Source: Anthropogastromicrobium sp963652495 (GTDB taxonomy: Bacteria > Bacillota > Clostridia > Lachnospirales > Lachnospiraceae). Taken from it: a stretch of 64,000 nucleotides of DNA. Shown piece after piece: positions 43,680 through 51,685 of the stretch. The position numbers were made by a program, and so were the translations under genes. The notes under the pieces were generated by a model. The model worked only from the letters and a program-made list of their open reading frames with translations. It was not told where the DNA came from and did no database searches. The stretch lies in NCBI GenBank assembly GCA_963652495.1, contig CAVJTU010000005.1:1-64000 (forward strand). The letters are read 5' to 3'. The first letter of the stretch is position 1, and each line of letters starts with the position of its first letter.

Positions 43680-44564
43680 CTATTCGTCTAATGCTCTGCT
43701 TCTTACAGTAAACAAGCCCTGCGGTTTCTTCTGTAAAAATACAATAATAATCAGCAATACAATCGCCTTGGCAATAGAGGACGATGTGATTGTCTCAAAT
43801 CCGATGCTGGAAAATCCGATTACGGAAGATCCGATTACCGTTCCTGCCAGCTTTCCGACACCGCCAAGTACAACTGCCATGAACGTATTTACGATATAAT
43901 TCTGTCCGACAGTCGAATCAACGGAGCCAAGCAGTGCGATGGCACAGCCTGCGATTCCTGCCAGACCGGAACCAAATGCGAACGTAATGTTGTCGATTTT
44001 TCTCGAATTGATTCCCATACACTGTGCCATGGAACGGTTCTGCATAACGGCACGCATCTGACGGCCGAAATTGCTGCGATACATCAGTACCCACACAAGA
44101 AGCAGACAGAGCGCAACAAGTGCGATGATAAAAAGTCTTGTAAGGGACAATGAAAAGGAACCAATGCGAATGCTTCCTGACAAAATCTTCGGTGTCGTTA
44201 CAAGAACGCCCTGTGTTCCAAAGATGGAACGCGCTGCCTGCTGCAAAATAAGACTCACGCCCCAGGTTGCAAGCAGGCTGTCGATCTCTCGCCCGTACAG
44301 GCGAGAGACAACCAGCTTTTCAAGCAGTGAACCAAGCAAAAATGTCACTGCAAATGCAGCAATGATCGATACGAAATAGCCCAGATCAGAGGATACATAT
44401 TGCTGCAAAAAGCCCTGAACCATGTAGGTCACATATGCACCGATCATCATAAATTCTCCGTGTGCCATGTTAATGACACGCATAAGTCCAAACGTGATTG
44501 CCAGTCCGAGTGATGCCAGCAATATGATGGAAGATAAGCTCAGTCCGTTAAAGAATATATTCAT
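43680..44564 (-). CDS. urtB: Urea ABC transporter permease UrtB
   Basis: 294 residues, LivH/UrtB type with about eight membrane helices. SLSSIILLASLGLAITFGLMRVINMAHGEFMMIGAY opens it, and MQNRSMAQCMGINSRKIDNITFAFGSGLAGIAGCAIAL is the urea-specific pattern I know from UrtB proteins. The ribosome binding site GAAAGGAGAAG is strong. A long inverted repeat in the gap upstream (44602-44692) separates it from urtA. Confidence 0.94.
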   Translation of the reverse strand: MNIFFNGLSLSSIILLASLGLAITFGLMRVINMAHGEFMMIGAYVTYMVQGFLQQYVSSDLGYFVSIIAAFAVTFLLGSLLEKLVVSRLYGREIDSLLATWGVSLILQQAARSIFGTQGVLVTTPKILSGSIRIGSFSLSLTRLFIIALVALCLLLVWVLMYRSNFGRQMRAVMQNRSMAQCMGINSRKIDNITFAFGSGLAGIAGCAIALLGSVDSTVGQNYIVNTFMAVVLGGVGKLAGTVIGSSVIGFSSIGFETITSSSIAKAIVLLIIIVFLQKKPQGLFTVRSRALDE

Positions 44565-44601
44565 GAAGCTTCTCCTTTCTCTTGATCAATAGCCCAATTA
44601 A

Positions 44602-44692
44602 CCGACTTCTCGACAGACAATCTACAATACAAGCCTGACCGCTTCGCTTTACGGCATTGTATTTGTAGATGTCTGCTCTCGAAGTCTTATTT
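44602..44692 (-). promoter_or_regulatory. Long inverted repeat between urtA and urtB
   Basis: GACTTCTCGACAGACAATC and TACAATACAA pair with TTGTATTTGTA and GATGTCTGCTCTCGAAGTC, giving an imperfect stem of about 28 bp around a 33-nt loop. There is no long T tract. Such hairpins after a binding-protein gene often protect its mRNA or reduce read-through, so more binding protein than permease is made. Confidence 0.75.
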
Positions 44693-44696
44693 TTAT

Positions 44697-45932
44697 TTAC
44701 TCCAATGGCTGTACACCTGCCTCTACTGCCCAGTCATAGGTTGTCAGATATGGATCCGGCTTTACCGGGCTGTCGGTTGCGGATACCTCATAGATCAAAC
44801 CGTCATCGGCTACTTTTCCGATACGAACGGTCTTGTACAGATGCTGGTTCTCACCATCTACGGTAATGGTTCCCTCCGGTGCGTCGATGCTCAGTCCGTC
44901 AAGTGCCTTTCTGACATCATCGGTAGCGAAGCTTCCTGCCTTCTCACAAGCTGCCTTCCACATATAAACGGCATCGTAAGCGGCCTCTGCCGGGTCGGAT
45001 GTCACGCGATCCTCGCCGTACTTTTCCTTGTATGCCTTAACGAACTCGTCATTCTTTTCGGTATCTGTGGTCTGATAGTAGTTCCAGGAAACGAGATGAC
45101 CGCTGAGGATATCAGAACCGATGGTCTGAACCTCTTCCTCTGCGATGGAGAAGGACATTGTCATAATGTCATCGGATGTAATGTTCTTATCTGCTAACTG
45201 CTTGAAGAAGGAAACATTTCCGGTACCGTTTAAGGTATTGATGATAACATCCGGCTGTGCATCCTCGATCTTAGAGATGATGGACGAAAATTCGGTCTGA
45301 TCCATGGACGCATATTCCTCACCGACTACTTCTACACCGTCTACTGCGTCAATCTGTGCGTTGATGATCATGTTTGCTGTTCTTGGGAATACATAATCCG
45401 AACCAAGTAAGAAAAACTTTGTATATCCTTCATCAATTAAATATTCAATTGCAGGAACGATCTGCTGATTCGGTGCAGCACCCATGTAAACGATGTTGTC
45501 GGAAGACTCCATGCCTTCGTACTGAACCGGATACCATAAGAGATTGTTATAATCCTCAAAGATCTGCTTTACGGCCTTTCTGGAAGAAGATGTCCAGCAT
45601 CCGAATACGGTTGCTACTTCATCCTCGCCGAGAAGCTTCTCTGCCTTTGTTGCAAAGGTTGACGGCTGAGATGCGCCATCCTCTTCAATATATTTGATCT
45701 GCTTGCCAAGCACACCGCCTGCCGCGTTGATCTCGTCAATTGCAAGCACCTCGGCATCTCTTACGGAACCTTCGCTGATTGCCATGGATCCTGTCAGGGA
45801 ATGAAGCAGTCCGACTGTTACCGTTTCCTGCTCTGATGATTTCTTTGAACCGCATCCTGCCAGTGATGCTGCCGCCAATGCCGCACATGCTGTAAATACC
45901 GCTGCTTTTCTCATCTCTCTTGCTTTTTTCAT
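44697..45932 (-). CDS. urtA: Urea ABC transporter substrate-binding lipoprotein UrtA
   Basis: 411 residues. A lipoprotein signal (ALAAASLAGCG) puts the cysteine near residue 26. The mature part matches the urea/short-chain amide binding family: VGLLHSLTGSMAISEGSVRDAEVLAIDEINAAGGVLGK, TVFGCWTSSSRKAVKQIFE, NLLWYPVQYEGMESSDNIVYMGAAPNQQ and FLLGSDYVFPRTAN. It catches urea outside the membrane and hands it to UrtB/UrtC. Start at 45932 after GAGAGG. The cytidylate-kinase-like gene ends 53 nt upstream on the same strand, with no clear promoter between, so they may share one transcript. Confidence 0.95.
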   Translation of the reverse strand: MKKAREMRKAAVFTACAALAAASLAGCGSKKSSEQETVTVGLLHSLTGSMAISEGSVRDAEVLAIDEINAAGGVLGKQIKYIEEDGASQPSTFATKAEKLLGEDEVATVFGCWTSSSRKAVKQIFEDYNNLLWYPVQYEGMESSDNIVYMGAAPNQQIVPAIEYLIDEGYTKFFLLGSDYVFPRTANMIINAQIDAVDGVEVVGEEYASMDQTEFSSIISKIEDAQPDVIINTLNGTGNVSFFKQLADKNITSDDIMTMSFSIAEEEVQTIGSDILSGHLVSWNYYQTTDTEKNDEFVKAYKEKYGEDRVTSDPAEAAYDAVYMWKAACEKAGSFATDDVRKALDGLSIDAPEGTITVDGENQHLYKTVRIGKVADDGLIYEVSATDSPVKPDPYLTTYDWAVEAGVQPLE

Positions 45933-45985
45933 AATCTTATCCTCTCTTCCTATGCTGTCCATTCCAATGCTGTCATTTATGGCAT

Positions 45986-46645
45986 TTACTGCTCATTCGC
46001 GCCCTCACTTGAATGAAGCTTTGCCATTTTCACATCCTTATAATGTGCAATAATATCAGCACAATCATCGTAGCCAATGCGGTCGCTGTTTAGCGTCATG
46101 TCATATGCCACAGGATCTGTCCAATAGCCGCCGCCCGTGTAATAACTGTAATAGTTGGCACGATAGCGGTCTGTCTGGTAGATCATCTGATCGGCTTCCT
46201 CTGCTGTAACATCCAGTCTCTCCATGATTGTTGCGCGGCACGCACGTCTTGGAGCCTCGACATAGACACTTACTACATTCGGATAATCCTTTAAAATGTA
46301 GTTGGCACATTTTCCGATAATGATGCAGGACTCGGTCTTTGCAAGCTCTCTCATGATCTTTGCCTGAATATTAAACAAATTCACATCCGATACAAAATCC
46401 TTCTGTGAAGGCTCAGCCAACCGATTGATCTTTGGAAATTTCTTTAATGCCATCGCAATCTTTTTGCCATTTAACTTTTCATCTGACTTGACAAACAACG
46501 ATTTGCTGATTCCGCTGTAATCGGATGCCATCTGCAAAATCTGCTTTTCATAGCACGGAATGCCAAGTTTGGCGGATAGTCGAAGACCAATCTGCTTGCC
46601 TCCGCTTCCGAAGCCTCTGGCAATGGTAATCACATAATTATCCAT
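45986..46645 (-). CDS. Cytidylate-kinase-like P-loop protein, copy 1
   Basis: 219 residues of the cytidylate kinase-like family (AAA_26 type). NYVITIARGFGSGGKQIGLRLSAKLGIPCYE is a P-loop start in which GSGGKQIG replaces the usual GxxGxGK[ST]. IIIGKCANYILKDYPNVVSVYVEAPRRACRATIMERLDVTAEEADQMIYQTDRYRANYYSYYTG continues as in small-molecule kinases. These proteins are common in gut Clostridia and their substrate is unknown. A paralogue is encoded at 56741-57364. Here it is the first gene of the minus-strand run into urtA, which may be a regulatory link or chance. AAAGGAGGG precedes the start. Confidence 0.88.
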   Translation of the reverse strand: MDNYVITIARGFGSGGKQIGLRLSAKLGIPCYEKQILQMASDYSGISKSLFVKSDEKLNGKKIAMALKKFPKINRLAEPSQKDFVSDVNLFNIQAKIMRELAKTESCIIIGKCANYILKDYPNVVSVYVEAPRRACRATIMERLDVTAEEADQMIYQTDRYRANYYSYYTGGGYWTDPVAYDMTLNSDRIGYDDCADIIAHYKDVKMAKLHSSEGANEQ

Positions 46646-46708
46646 CCAGCCCTCCTTTCAACAATGCCAATTATTACGTATATCAAAGCGGCATTTCCGA
46701 AATAATCG

Positions 46709-46758
46709 AAAGAGGCTGCTTCCCTTTTTAAGGAAAACAGCCTCTTTGCTATTTTTTA
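46709..46758. terminator. Strong stem-loop between the two-component operon and the kinase-like gene
   Basis: AAAGAGGCTG/CAGCCTCTTT (10 bp) with nested TTCC/GGAA. The better T tract (GCTATTTTTTA) is on the plus strand. On the minus strand it lies 150 nt beyond the response regulator stop and probably ends that transcript. The rest of 46646-46908 holds only a family A repeat and an AATGCC/GGCATT dyad. Confidence 0.7.
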
Positions 46759-46878
46759 TCGCTTTGCTTTGATGCGACTATGATAGCATATGTTATTTTA
46801 ACGGACAACCTGACAAAACAGACTTTTCTACCCTAATTTTCCGTCATGCTGCCCATTCACAGACAGTGTGGACCGCCA

Positions 46879-46930
46879 TTTTAACCGAATCCAGTAAGTT
46901 TCCTTCTTCAATTGCGAATATCCGCCTGAC
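46879..46930 (+). repeat. Repeat family A, copy overlapping the response regulator end
   Basis: TTAACCGAATCCAGTAAGTT, then CAATTGCGAATATCCGCCTGAC. The right part encodes, on the other strand, the last residues (SQADIRN) and stop of the response regulator. Confidence 0.65.
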
Positions 46931-47663
46931 TTTTTCGGTGCTGCGCCGGTGTATCGCCTGTATATTCCTTAAAGAGCTTCGTGAAATAATCGGTTGTTTT
47001 ATATCCGAGACGGTCGCTTATCTCATAAATGCGCTCATCCGTATGAGCGAGCAGATACTTTGCATATTCCATCTTATAGCGCATCGCGAACGTATTAAAG
47101 TTTTCATTCATCTGTCGCTTGAACAGCTTGCCAAAATAGTCATGGCTCAGCATAAATTCATCGGAAATATCTTTCAGATTTAAATCGACATGCTCTGAAA
47201 AATAAGCCATCACTTTTTTTGCAAAACCGGATGACGTATCTGCGCCGCAGACGCGAAAAATTTCCTCTGTAATGTTTTGCTCTCTCTCATCGTCAAGCTC
47301 TTCGCGCACATTTTGCAGACACTCGCGAAGCTCCTCCTCTGTCACAGGCTTCAGCAAATAGTCCATCGCGCCCAGCTTCATTCCCTGTCTGACATAATCA
47401 AATTCATTATAATTGCTGGCAATGATGCGCGGAGCTGTAATTCCGCGCTCCTTTAACTCCTTTAAAAATTCCAGTCCGTTCATGACAGGCATCATCACAT
47501 CCACCAGATACAGATCAAACTGTTTTGTCTGCATAATTGACAATGCTTCTCTTCCATTTAAGGCCTGTCCGGCAATCGCAAAGCCTTCCTCCTCCCAGAC
47601 CTTCATTTTCATATAAAGGCTTTGGTTTGTCCGATCATCCTCTACGATCAAAATCTGATACAT
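46908..47663 (-). CDS. AraC-type response regulator
   Basis: 251 residues. A receiver domain (ILIVEDDRTNQSLYMKMK, LYLVDVMMPVMNGLEFLKEL with the phospho-acceptor Asp, MDYLLKPVTEEEL) is followed by two helix-turn-helix units (NLKDISDEFMLSHDYFGKLFKRQMNENF and IYEISDRLGYKTTDYFTKLFKEYTGDTPAQHR). This is the YesN type, often controlling sugar uptake or degradation. Its start overlaps the end of the hybrid kinase gene by 29 nt. The final seven codons and stop lie in a family A repeat, so the C-terminus may have been replaced by repeat insertion. Confidence 0.93.
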   Translation of the reverse strand: MYQILIVEDDRTNQSLYMKMKVWEEEGFAIAGQALNGREALSIMQTKQFDLYLVDVMMPVMNGLEFLKELKERGITAPRIIASNYNEFDYVRQGMKLGAMDYLLKPVTEEELRECLQNVREELDDEREQNITEEIFRVCGADTSSGFAKKVMAYFSEHVDLNLKDISDEFMLSHDYFGKLFKRQMNENFNTFAMRYKMEYAKYLLAHTDERIYEISDRLGYKTTDYFTKLFKEYTGDTPAQHRKSQADIRN

Positions 47664-50199
47664 AGATACTCACCTCCTTCATTGTCTGCTCAAATACCAA
47701 AAAGAGCTGTTCGCCGTGCGCTTCATTCCATTTTTGTTTTTTGATGTCCATCAGGCACATCTTCGCTGCAGCTTCAAGCGGCCGGCACATTAAATTGCCG
47801 CTGACACCTTTTATGCGATGCACCTGCATTTCGGCTGCTTCCCAGTCCGTGCGCTTGATGGCTGCTTTTACGTTCTCGCAAAATGACACATTGTCTTCCA
47901 GAAAAATGGTAAGCAGCTCTGCCACCGCCTGCTTGTCCCCATAAAACTGTTTCTCCAGACCCTTAAATGCAATGAACTCATCTGTCTGGGCGGCTGTTTC
48001 CATGAGTTCGGGCACATGAAGCGTGTGAATGGTCTGCGCCATATAGGTTTCCAGAAGCATTTTTAACTGCTCCATCGGAATCGGTTTGGGCAGATATGCA
48101 TTCATGCCGGCTTCCTTTACTCTTTTCTCTACATCCTCTCCAATATTTGCCGTAAGTGCAACCAGAATCGTATTTTTGAAGGCTTTTTCTCTTCGTATCT
48201 GCGCACTTAACTCATAGCCGCTGATCTTTGGCATTGAAATATCAAGAAATACAATGTCATATGCAGTCTGGCGCATACGCTCAAGAACCGCCTCCGGGTC
48301 GCCCTCTGTGTCTGCGATGTAGCCAAATTTATGAAGCACTTCTGACTCCAGAATCCGATTCACCTTGTTGTCATCCACAATTAATATAGAAAGATTTCGC
48401 TTGCTTCTCTTATCGGACAGCGTTTCCTTTTTCGACTTTTTCTCCTCCCTGCCATACTCAAAATCCATATCAAAATAAAAACAGCTTCCTACGCCTTCCT
48501 CACTCTCAAGAAGAAGCGTATATTTTCCCTTGCTCATCTCCTGGACGATCTTTCGGCAGATTGGAAGGCCCAGTCCTGTACCGCCGTATTTTCTTGTGAT
48601 GCTGGCATCCGCCTGCGCAAACGCATCGAATATTCGCTGACGCTGTTCTTTTTTAATGCCGATTCCCGTGTCCTCGACACGAAACTCAAGCACGCAATGC
48701 TTTGCAAAAAAGTGAAGGTTCCTGACAGACAGCGTTACGCCGCCTTCTTTTGTAAATTTAAAGCCATTGTAGATCAAATTGGTTAATACCTGCTTTAACT
48801 TCAGCGGATCTCCGTGAACATATTCCGGCACATCCTCGCCTATATTTACAGTAAATGTTAAATTTCGCTGTTCTGCTTCATTCTCCAGGATTCCTTTTAG
48901 TGCATCCGTCAGCTGATACAGGCTGAAATTTTTATTTTCAAATGTCATTCGCCCGGACTCCAACTTAGAATAATCCAGAATCTCATTGATCTCCTCCAGC
49001 AAAATATCAGCAGCCAGATGAATATTTTCCATATAGCGTCGCTGCTCGCCTGACATTCTGGTATCTTCAAGCAAAAACAGATAGCCCGATATCGTGCTTA
49101 ACGGTGTACGAAGTTCATGCGACATCTGCGTAAGAAATTGCGTTTTGACTTTGTTTGCTTTCTCGGCCTGGCGCTTTGCGTCCATCAGTTCCTGCTCGAT
49201 CTTTTCCGATTTGACAAGCTCAGAAAGCATGTCGGCAGACAGTGCATTAAACTCACGCGCAAACTCCTGCAGCTCCCATACACCCTCCGGCTCCACAAAC
49301 ATGCGGCGGCGGCCATGCTGGTGCTCGATTGTCTTTTTATAGCGGATAACAGGCTTGATGTACCACCTCTGGAAAATCACAAGAATGAATACCATAACTG
49401 CAATCTCTCCGATGCCAAAGAAAATCTGCAAAAATATGGCCTGCTGTGATCTGCGGCGTGCACTCAAAACTTCTTTTGCAAGCCTCGTATTCAATGAAGT
49501 CTGGAATTTTTCAATGTTGGTGTCAATCAACCCCTTATACGCATCGTAGGCACTTCCATAAAGCATCAGCAGTGCCTTGTGCGCCTTTTGATTATTCAGT
49601 TCATCGCTGATGAGTCCACTGTCTTCCAATTGATAGTCACTTTCGAGTGGATATTCCTTCACATAACGGATGCATTCTGCAAGAAATGCATTTTGTTCCT
49701 CATCGCTTTTTTCATTCTGATTCTTGTCTTTTGTATCTATGGTATCCCATTCTGTCGGATCCATCGTCTCTAATACAAGACGCATCGAGCTGATCTCAAT
49801 ATGCATCAGCGTATCGGAATAATATTTTGCCAGCTCTAAGCTTCGCTCCTCTGATGCGGGAATGTCTGCCGCTTCGATCTGAGCGATGATTTTTTCCCGA
49901 TGCATCTGAAGTTTGGCTTCATTCCAATAATTTTCAAAATATTGCATATCCTGCGTTACGGCAAATTTACGCACCTCGCTCGTCAAATAATCGGAATACC
50001 TTCCAAGCTCCAACGCAAGTGTGCGATACATAAGCTGATTGCTGTAGGCTTTTTGGAGTGTTTCGGTGCTTGACTTTTGCAGCCACACACCCTCAAAGAT
50101 CATTGCCATCTGAGCGATTGCAAGAATCAAAATCACTCCGATAATATAATTTGATTTTTTCCATTTATCTTTTAATCGCAATCCAACGTGTTTTTGCAT
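47635..50199 (-). CDS. Hybrid sensor histidine kinase with receiver and HPt domains
   Basis: 854 residues. Two membrane helices (about 18-40 and 254-277) flank an extracellular helical sensor region of about 210 residues. Then come a linker, HisKA (TQMSHELRTPLSTISGY), an HATPase domain (LTNLIYNGFKFTKEGG, VEDTGIGIKKEQ, GGTGLGLPICRKIV), a receiver domain (LSILIVDDNKVN, IVFLDISMPKISGYE, AYLPKPIPMEQ) and a histidine phosphotransfer domain (AEMQVHRIKGVSGN). This four-step relay should end at the YesN-type regulator encoded next. The ligand is unknown. GGGAGG is 7 nt before the chosen ATG at 50199. Confidence 0.93.
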   Translation of the reverse strand: MQKHVGLRLKDKWKKSNYIIGVILILAIAQMAMIFEGVWLQKSSTETLQKAYSNQLMYRTLALELGRYSDYLTSEVRKFAVTQDMQYFENYWNEAKLQMHREKIIAQIEAADIPASEERSLELAKYYSDTLMHIEISSMRLVLETMDPTEWDTIDTKDKNQNEKSDEEQNAFLAECIRYVKEYPLESDYQLEDSGLISDELNNQKAHKALLMLYGSAYDAYKGLIDTNIEKFQTSLNTRLAKEVLSARRRSQQAIFLQIFFGIGEIAVMVFILVIFQRWYIKPVIRYKKTIEHQHGRRRMFVEPEGVWELQEFAREFNALSADMLSELVKSEKIEQELMDAKRQAEKANKVKTQFLTQMSHELRTPLSTISGYLFLLEDTRMSGEQRRYMENIHLAADILLEEINEILDYSKLESGRMTFENKNFSLYQLTDALKGILENEAEQRNLTFTVNIGEDVPEYVHGDPLKLKQVLTNLIYNGFKFTKEGGVTLSVRNLHFFAKHCVLEFRVEDTGIGIKKEQRQRIFDAFAQADASITRKYGGTGLGLPICRKIVQEMSKGKYTLLLESEEGVGSCFYFDMDFEYGREEKKSKKETLSDKRSKRNLSILIVDDNKVNRILESEVLHKFGYIADTEGDPEAVLERMRQTAYDIVFLDISMPKISGYELSAQIRREKAFKNTILVALTANIGEDVEKRVKEAGMNAYLPKPIPMEQLKMLLETYMAQTIHTLHVPELMETAAQTDEFIAFKGLEKQFYGDKQAVAELLTIFLEDNVSFCENVKAAIKRTDWEAAEMQVHRIKGVSGNLMCRPLEAAAKMCLMDIKKQKWNEAHGEQLFLVFEQTMKEVSIYVSDFDRRG

Positions 50200-50222
50200 C
50201 TGCATCCCTCCCGAAAATGGCA

Positions 50223-50259
50223 AAGAGCAGAACACATCGCCATTGATGCATCTGCTCTT
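50223..50259 (-). terminator. Hairpin after the LacI-type gene
   Basis: A 9-bp stem AAGAGCAGA/TCTGCTCTT with a 19-nt loop that can fold further. On the minus strand it is followed by TTGCCATTTT (modest), and on the plus strand by CTTTCTTTTTT. It separates lacI from the histidine kinase gene. Confidence 0.6.
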
Positions 50260-50283
50260 CTTTCTTTTTTCGTTTTGATCCGA

Positions 50284-51294
50284 CTAAAGCGTGCGCACAC
50301 TCTGCCCCTCGATCAGCTGTCCGCTGATGACACTTAATCGGCCGGGGCCCTTATCAAGTCTTTTTACTCTGGAAATGATGCGCTCCGCTGCGGCCTTCGC
50401 CATCTCCGGCATATCCACGCCATATGTAGTGATTGCGATATCACATACCGGCATAAATAGGAAGTTGTCATAACCTACGACAGACACATCCTCCGGCACA
50501 CGATATCCTCTGCTTTCGAGCCCGCGTATCAGCATACTGGCAGTCTGATCACAATTGCATACAAATGCTGTCGGCATATCCTTTGGCAAATCCGGCTCTA
50601 TGATCTCCATGGTTCCCGGCACGCGATCCTCTATAATCCAGTCCTCACGCTCCTCAATATCATATTGACGTATTGCCTTTAAATAGCCAAAATAGCGGTC
50701 AACAATACTGCTGTTTGACTTTATGCTTCCTACATATGCAATTTTTTTGTGTCCCTTCTTTATCAAATGCCTTGTCGCAGTATACATGCCATAAAAGTTA
50801 TTGGAAATGACACAGTCCACATCAAACTCTGCTGCATAAAAATCCAGAAATACCATCGGCATACCGGACTCTTTCTCAAGCTTTCGCAGATAGGCTCTGC
50901 TGACTTCCCCCATCACGATCAGTCCGTCTATGCGATGATCGCTTACCATAACCGGAATTTCGATATTTTTTTCTTCACTTGGTTTTAATACGCAGAATGC
51001 CAAAAGACAATTATGTGCAGCACAAGCGACCGCCAACTCCTGATAGAGCCTCCAGTAAAAGGAAGAACCATTTCCAAGGTAGCGTTCCTGAACGAGTACA
51101 CCTATATTCACTGCTGTCTTTGACGATGCCTGTGAACCCGGTGCATGATACCCCATCTCTTCTGCCATCGCCTTGATTCGCTCACGAAGCTCTTCGCTGA
51201 CACCGCGCTGGTTGGCAAGCGCGTTGGAAACCGTTACGGTACTGACACCGAGTTTTTCTGCTATATCTGACAGACGTACTGATTTTCTTGCCAT
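50284..51294 (-). CDS. LacI-family transcriptional regulator
   Basis: 336 residues. The N-terminal helix-turn-helix (SVRLSDIAEKLGVSTVTVSNALANQRGVSEELRERI) and hinge are followed by a periplasmic-binding-like sugar sensor (NIGVLVQERYLGNGSSFYW, HRIDGLIVMGEVSRAYL, FVCNCDQTASMLIRGLESRGYRVPEDVSVVGYDNF). Such proteins release or bind operators on sugar binding. Its place between a two-component system and GH28/GH2 genes suggests control of pectin or galactoside use. The ligand cannot be read. Ribosome binding site ATGGAGG. Confidence 0.93.
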   Translation of the reverse strand: MARKSVRLSDIAEKLGVSTVTVSNALANQRGVSEELRERIKAMAEEMGYHAPGSQASSKTAVNIGVLVQERYLGNGSSFYWRLYQELAVACAAHNCLLAFCVLKPSEEKNIEIPVMVSDHRIDGLIVMGEVSRAYLRKLEKESGMPMVFLDFYAAEFDVDCVISNNFYGMYTATRHLIKKGHKKIAYVGSIKSNSSIVDRYFGYLKAIRQYDIEEREDWIIEDRVPGTMEIIEPDLPKDMPTAFVCNCDQTASMLIRGLESRGYRVPEDVSVVGYDNFLFMPVCDIAITTYGVDMPEMAKAAAERIISRVKRLDKGPGRLSVISGQLIEGQSVRTL

Positions 51295-51317
51295 AAATAC
51301 GCCTCCATTCTATATTT

Positions 51318-51382
51318 AATGATGTAATGATGTTGGTGTCAAAAGGCACTTTGACCCCTTTGATACCAGATTGCTACGATGC
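51318..51382. repeat. Repeat family B copy with internal hairpin
   Basis: ATGATGTTGGTGTCAAAAGG at 51327, then CCCCTTTGATACCAGATTGC. GGTGTCAAAAGG pairs with CCTTTGATACC. The right half matches 36817-36833. It lies just upstream of the LacI-type gene, in the gap 51295-51487, where I see no coding sequence. Confidence 0.65.
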
Positions 51383-51487
51383 AAATATAACAGTTCTTAA
51401 TTGCGTTATTTATCGACCCGCTATCGTCTGAATCTGCATCATCACATTTTCTTAATTTATTTTAAGTATAGAATGCTTTAATAATTC

Positions 51488-51676
51488 TGTCAAGTCAATT
51501 TAACCGGATCCAGCAAGCAGCCAATTCCTCTTTTGTCCAGAAAATCAGGACTCTGCTCAATCCATCCCGGAACTATCATCCGATACTGTTTTTTTGTTTT
51601 CTTCCACTGTAAAGTCCCAAAGACATTCCAACTCGGTACTGATCCGAACTTCATGTATTTTAAATAAGCGAAGCAT
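51488..51676 (-). pseudogene. N-terminal remnant of a GH2 beta-galactosidase/glucuronidase-type gene
   Basis: A gene start with ideal AAGGAGG and ATG at 51676, 9 nt after the GH28 stop. The frame reads MLRLFKIHEVRISTELECLW, then DFTVEENKK, the opening pattern of family 2 glycoside hydrolases (R-x4-L-x-x-x-W-D-F). It is broken in a run of seven A residues (51588-51594). In the +1-shifted frame it continues YRMIVPGWIEQSPDFLDKRG and IGCLL, which fits the GH2 VPG-W and Y/RGIG region. About 60 codons in, the homology stops at a family A repeat (DPVKLT, stop). So there is both a homopolymer frameshift and a loss of more than 90 percent of the gene. It was probably an operon partner of the upstream GH28 gene. 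Confidence 0.72.
51498..51527 (+). repeat. Repeat family A fragment at the GH2 break point
   Basis: TTTAACCGGATCCAGCAAGC, close to the family A left end (TTAACCGAATCCAGTAAG at 46881). It marks the point where GH2 homology ends. Confidence 0.5.
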
Positions 51677-51685
51677 GTTTCCTCC

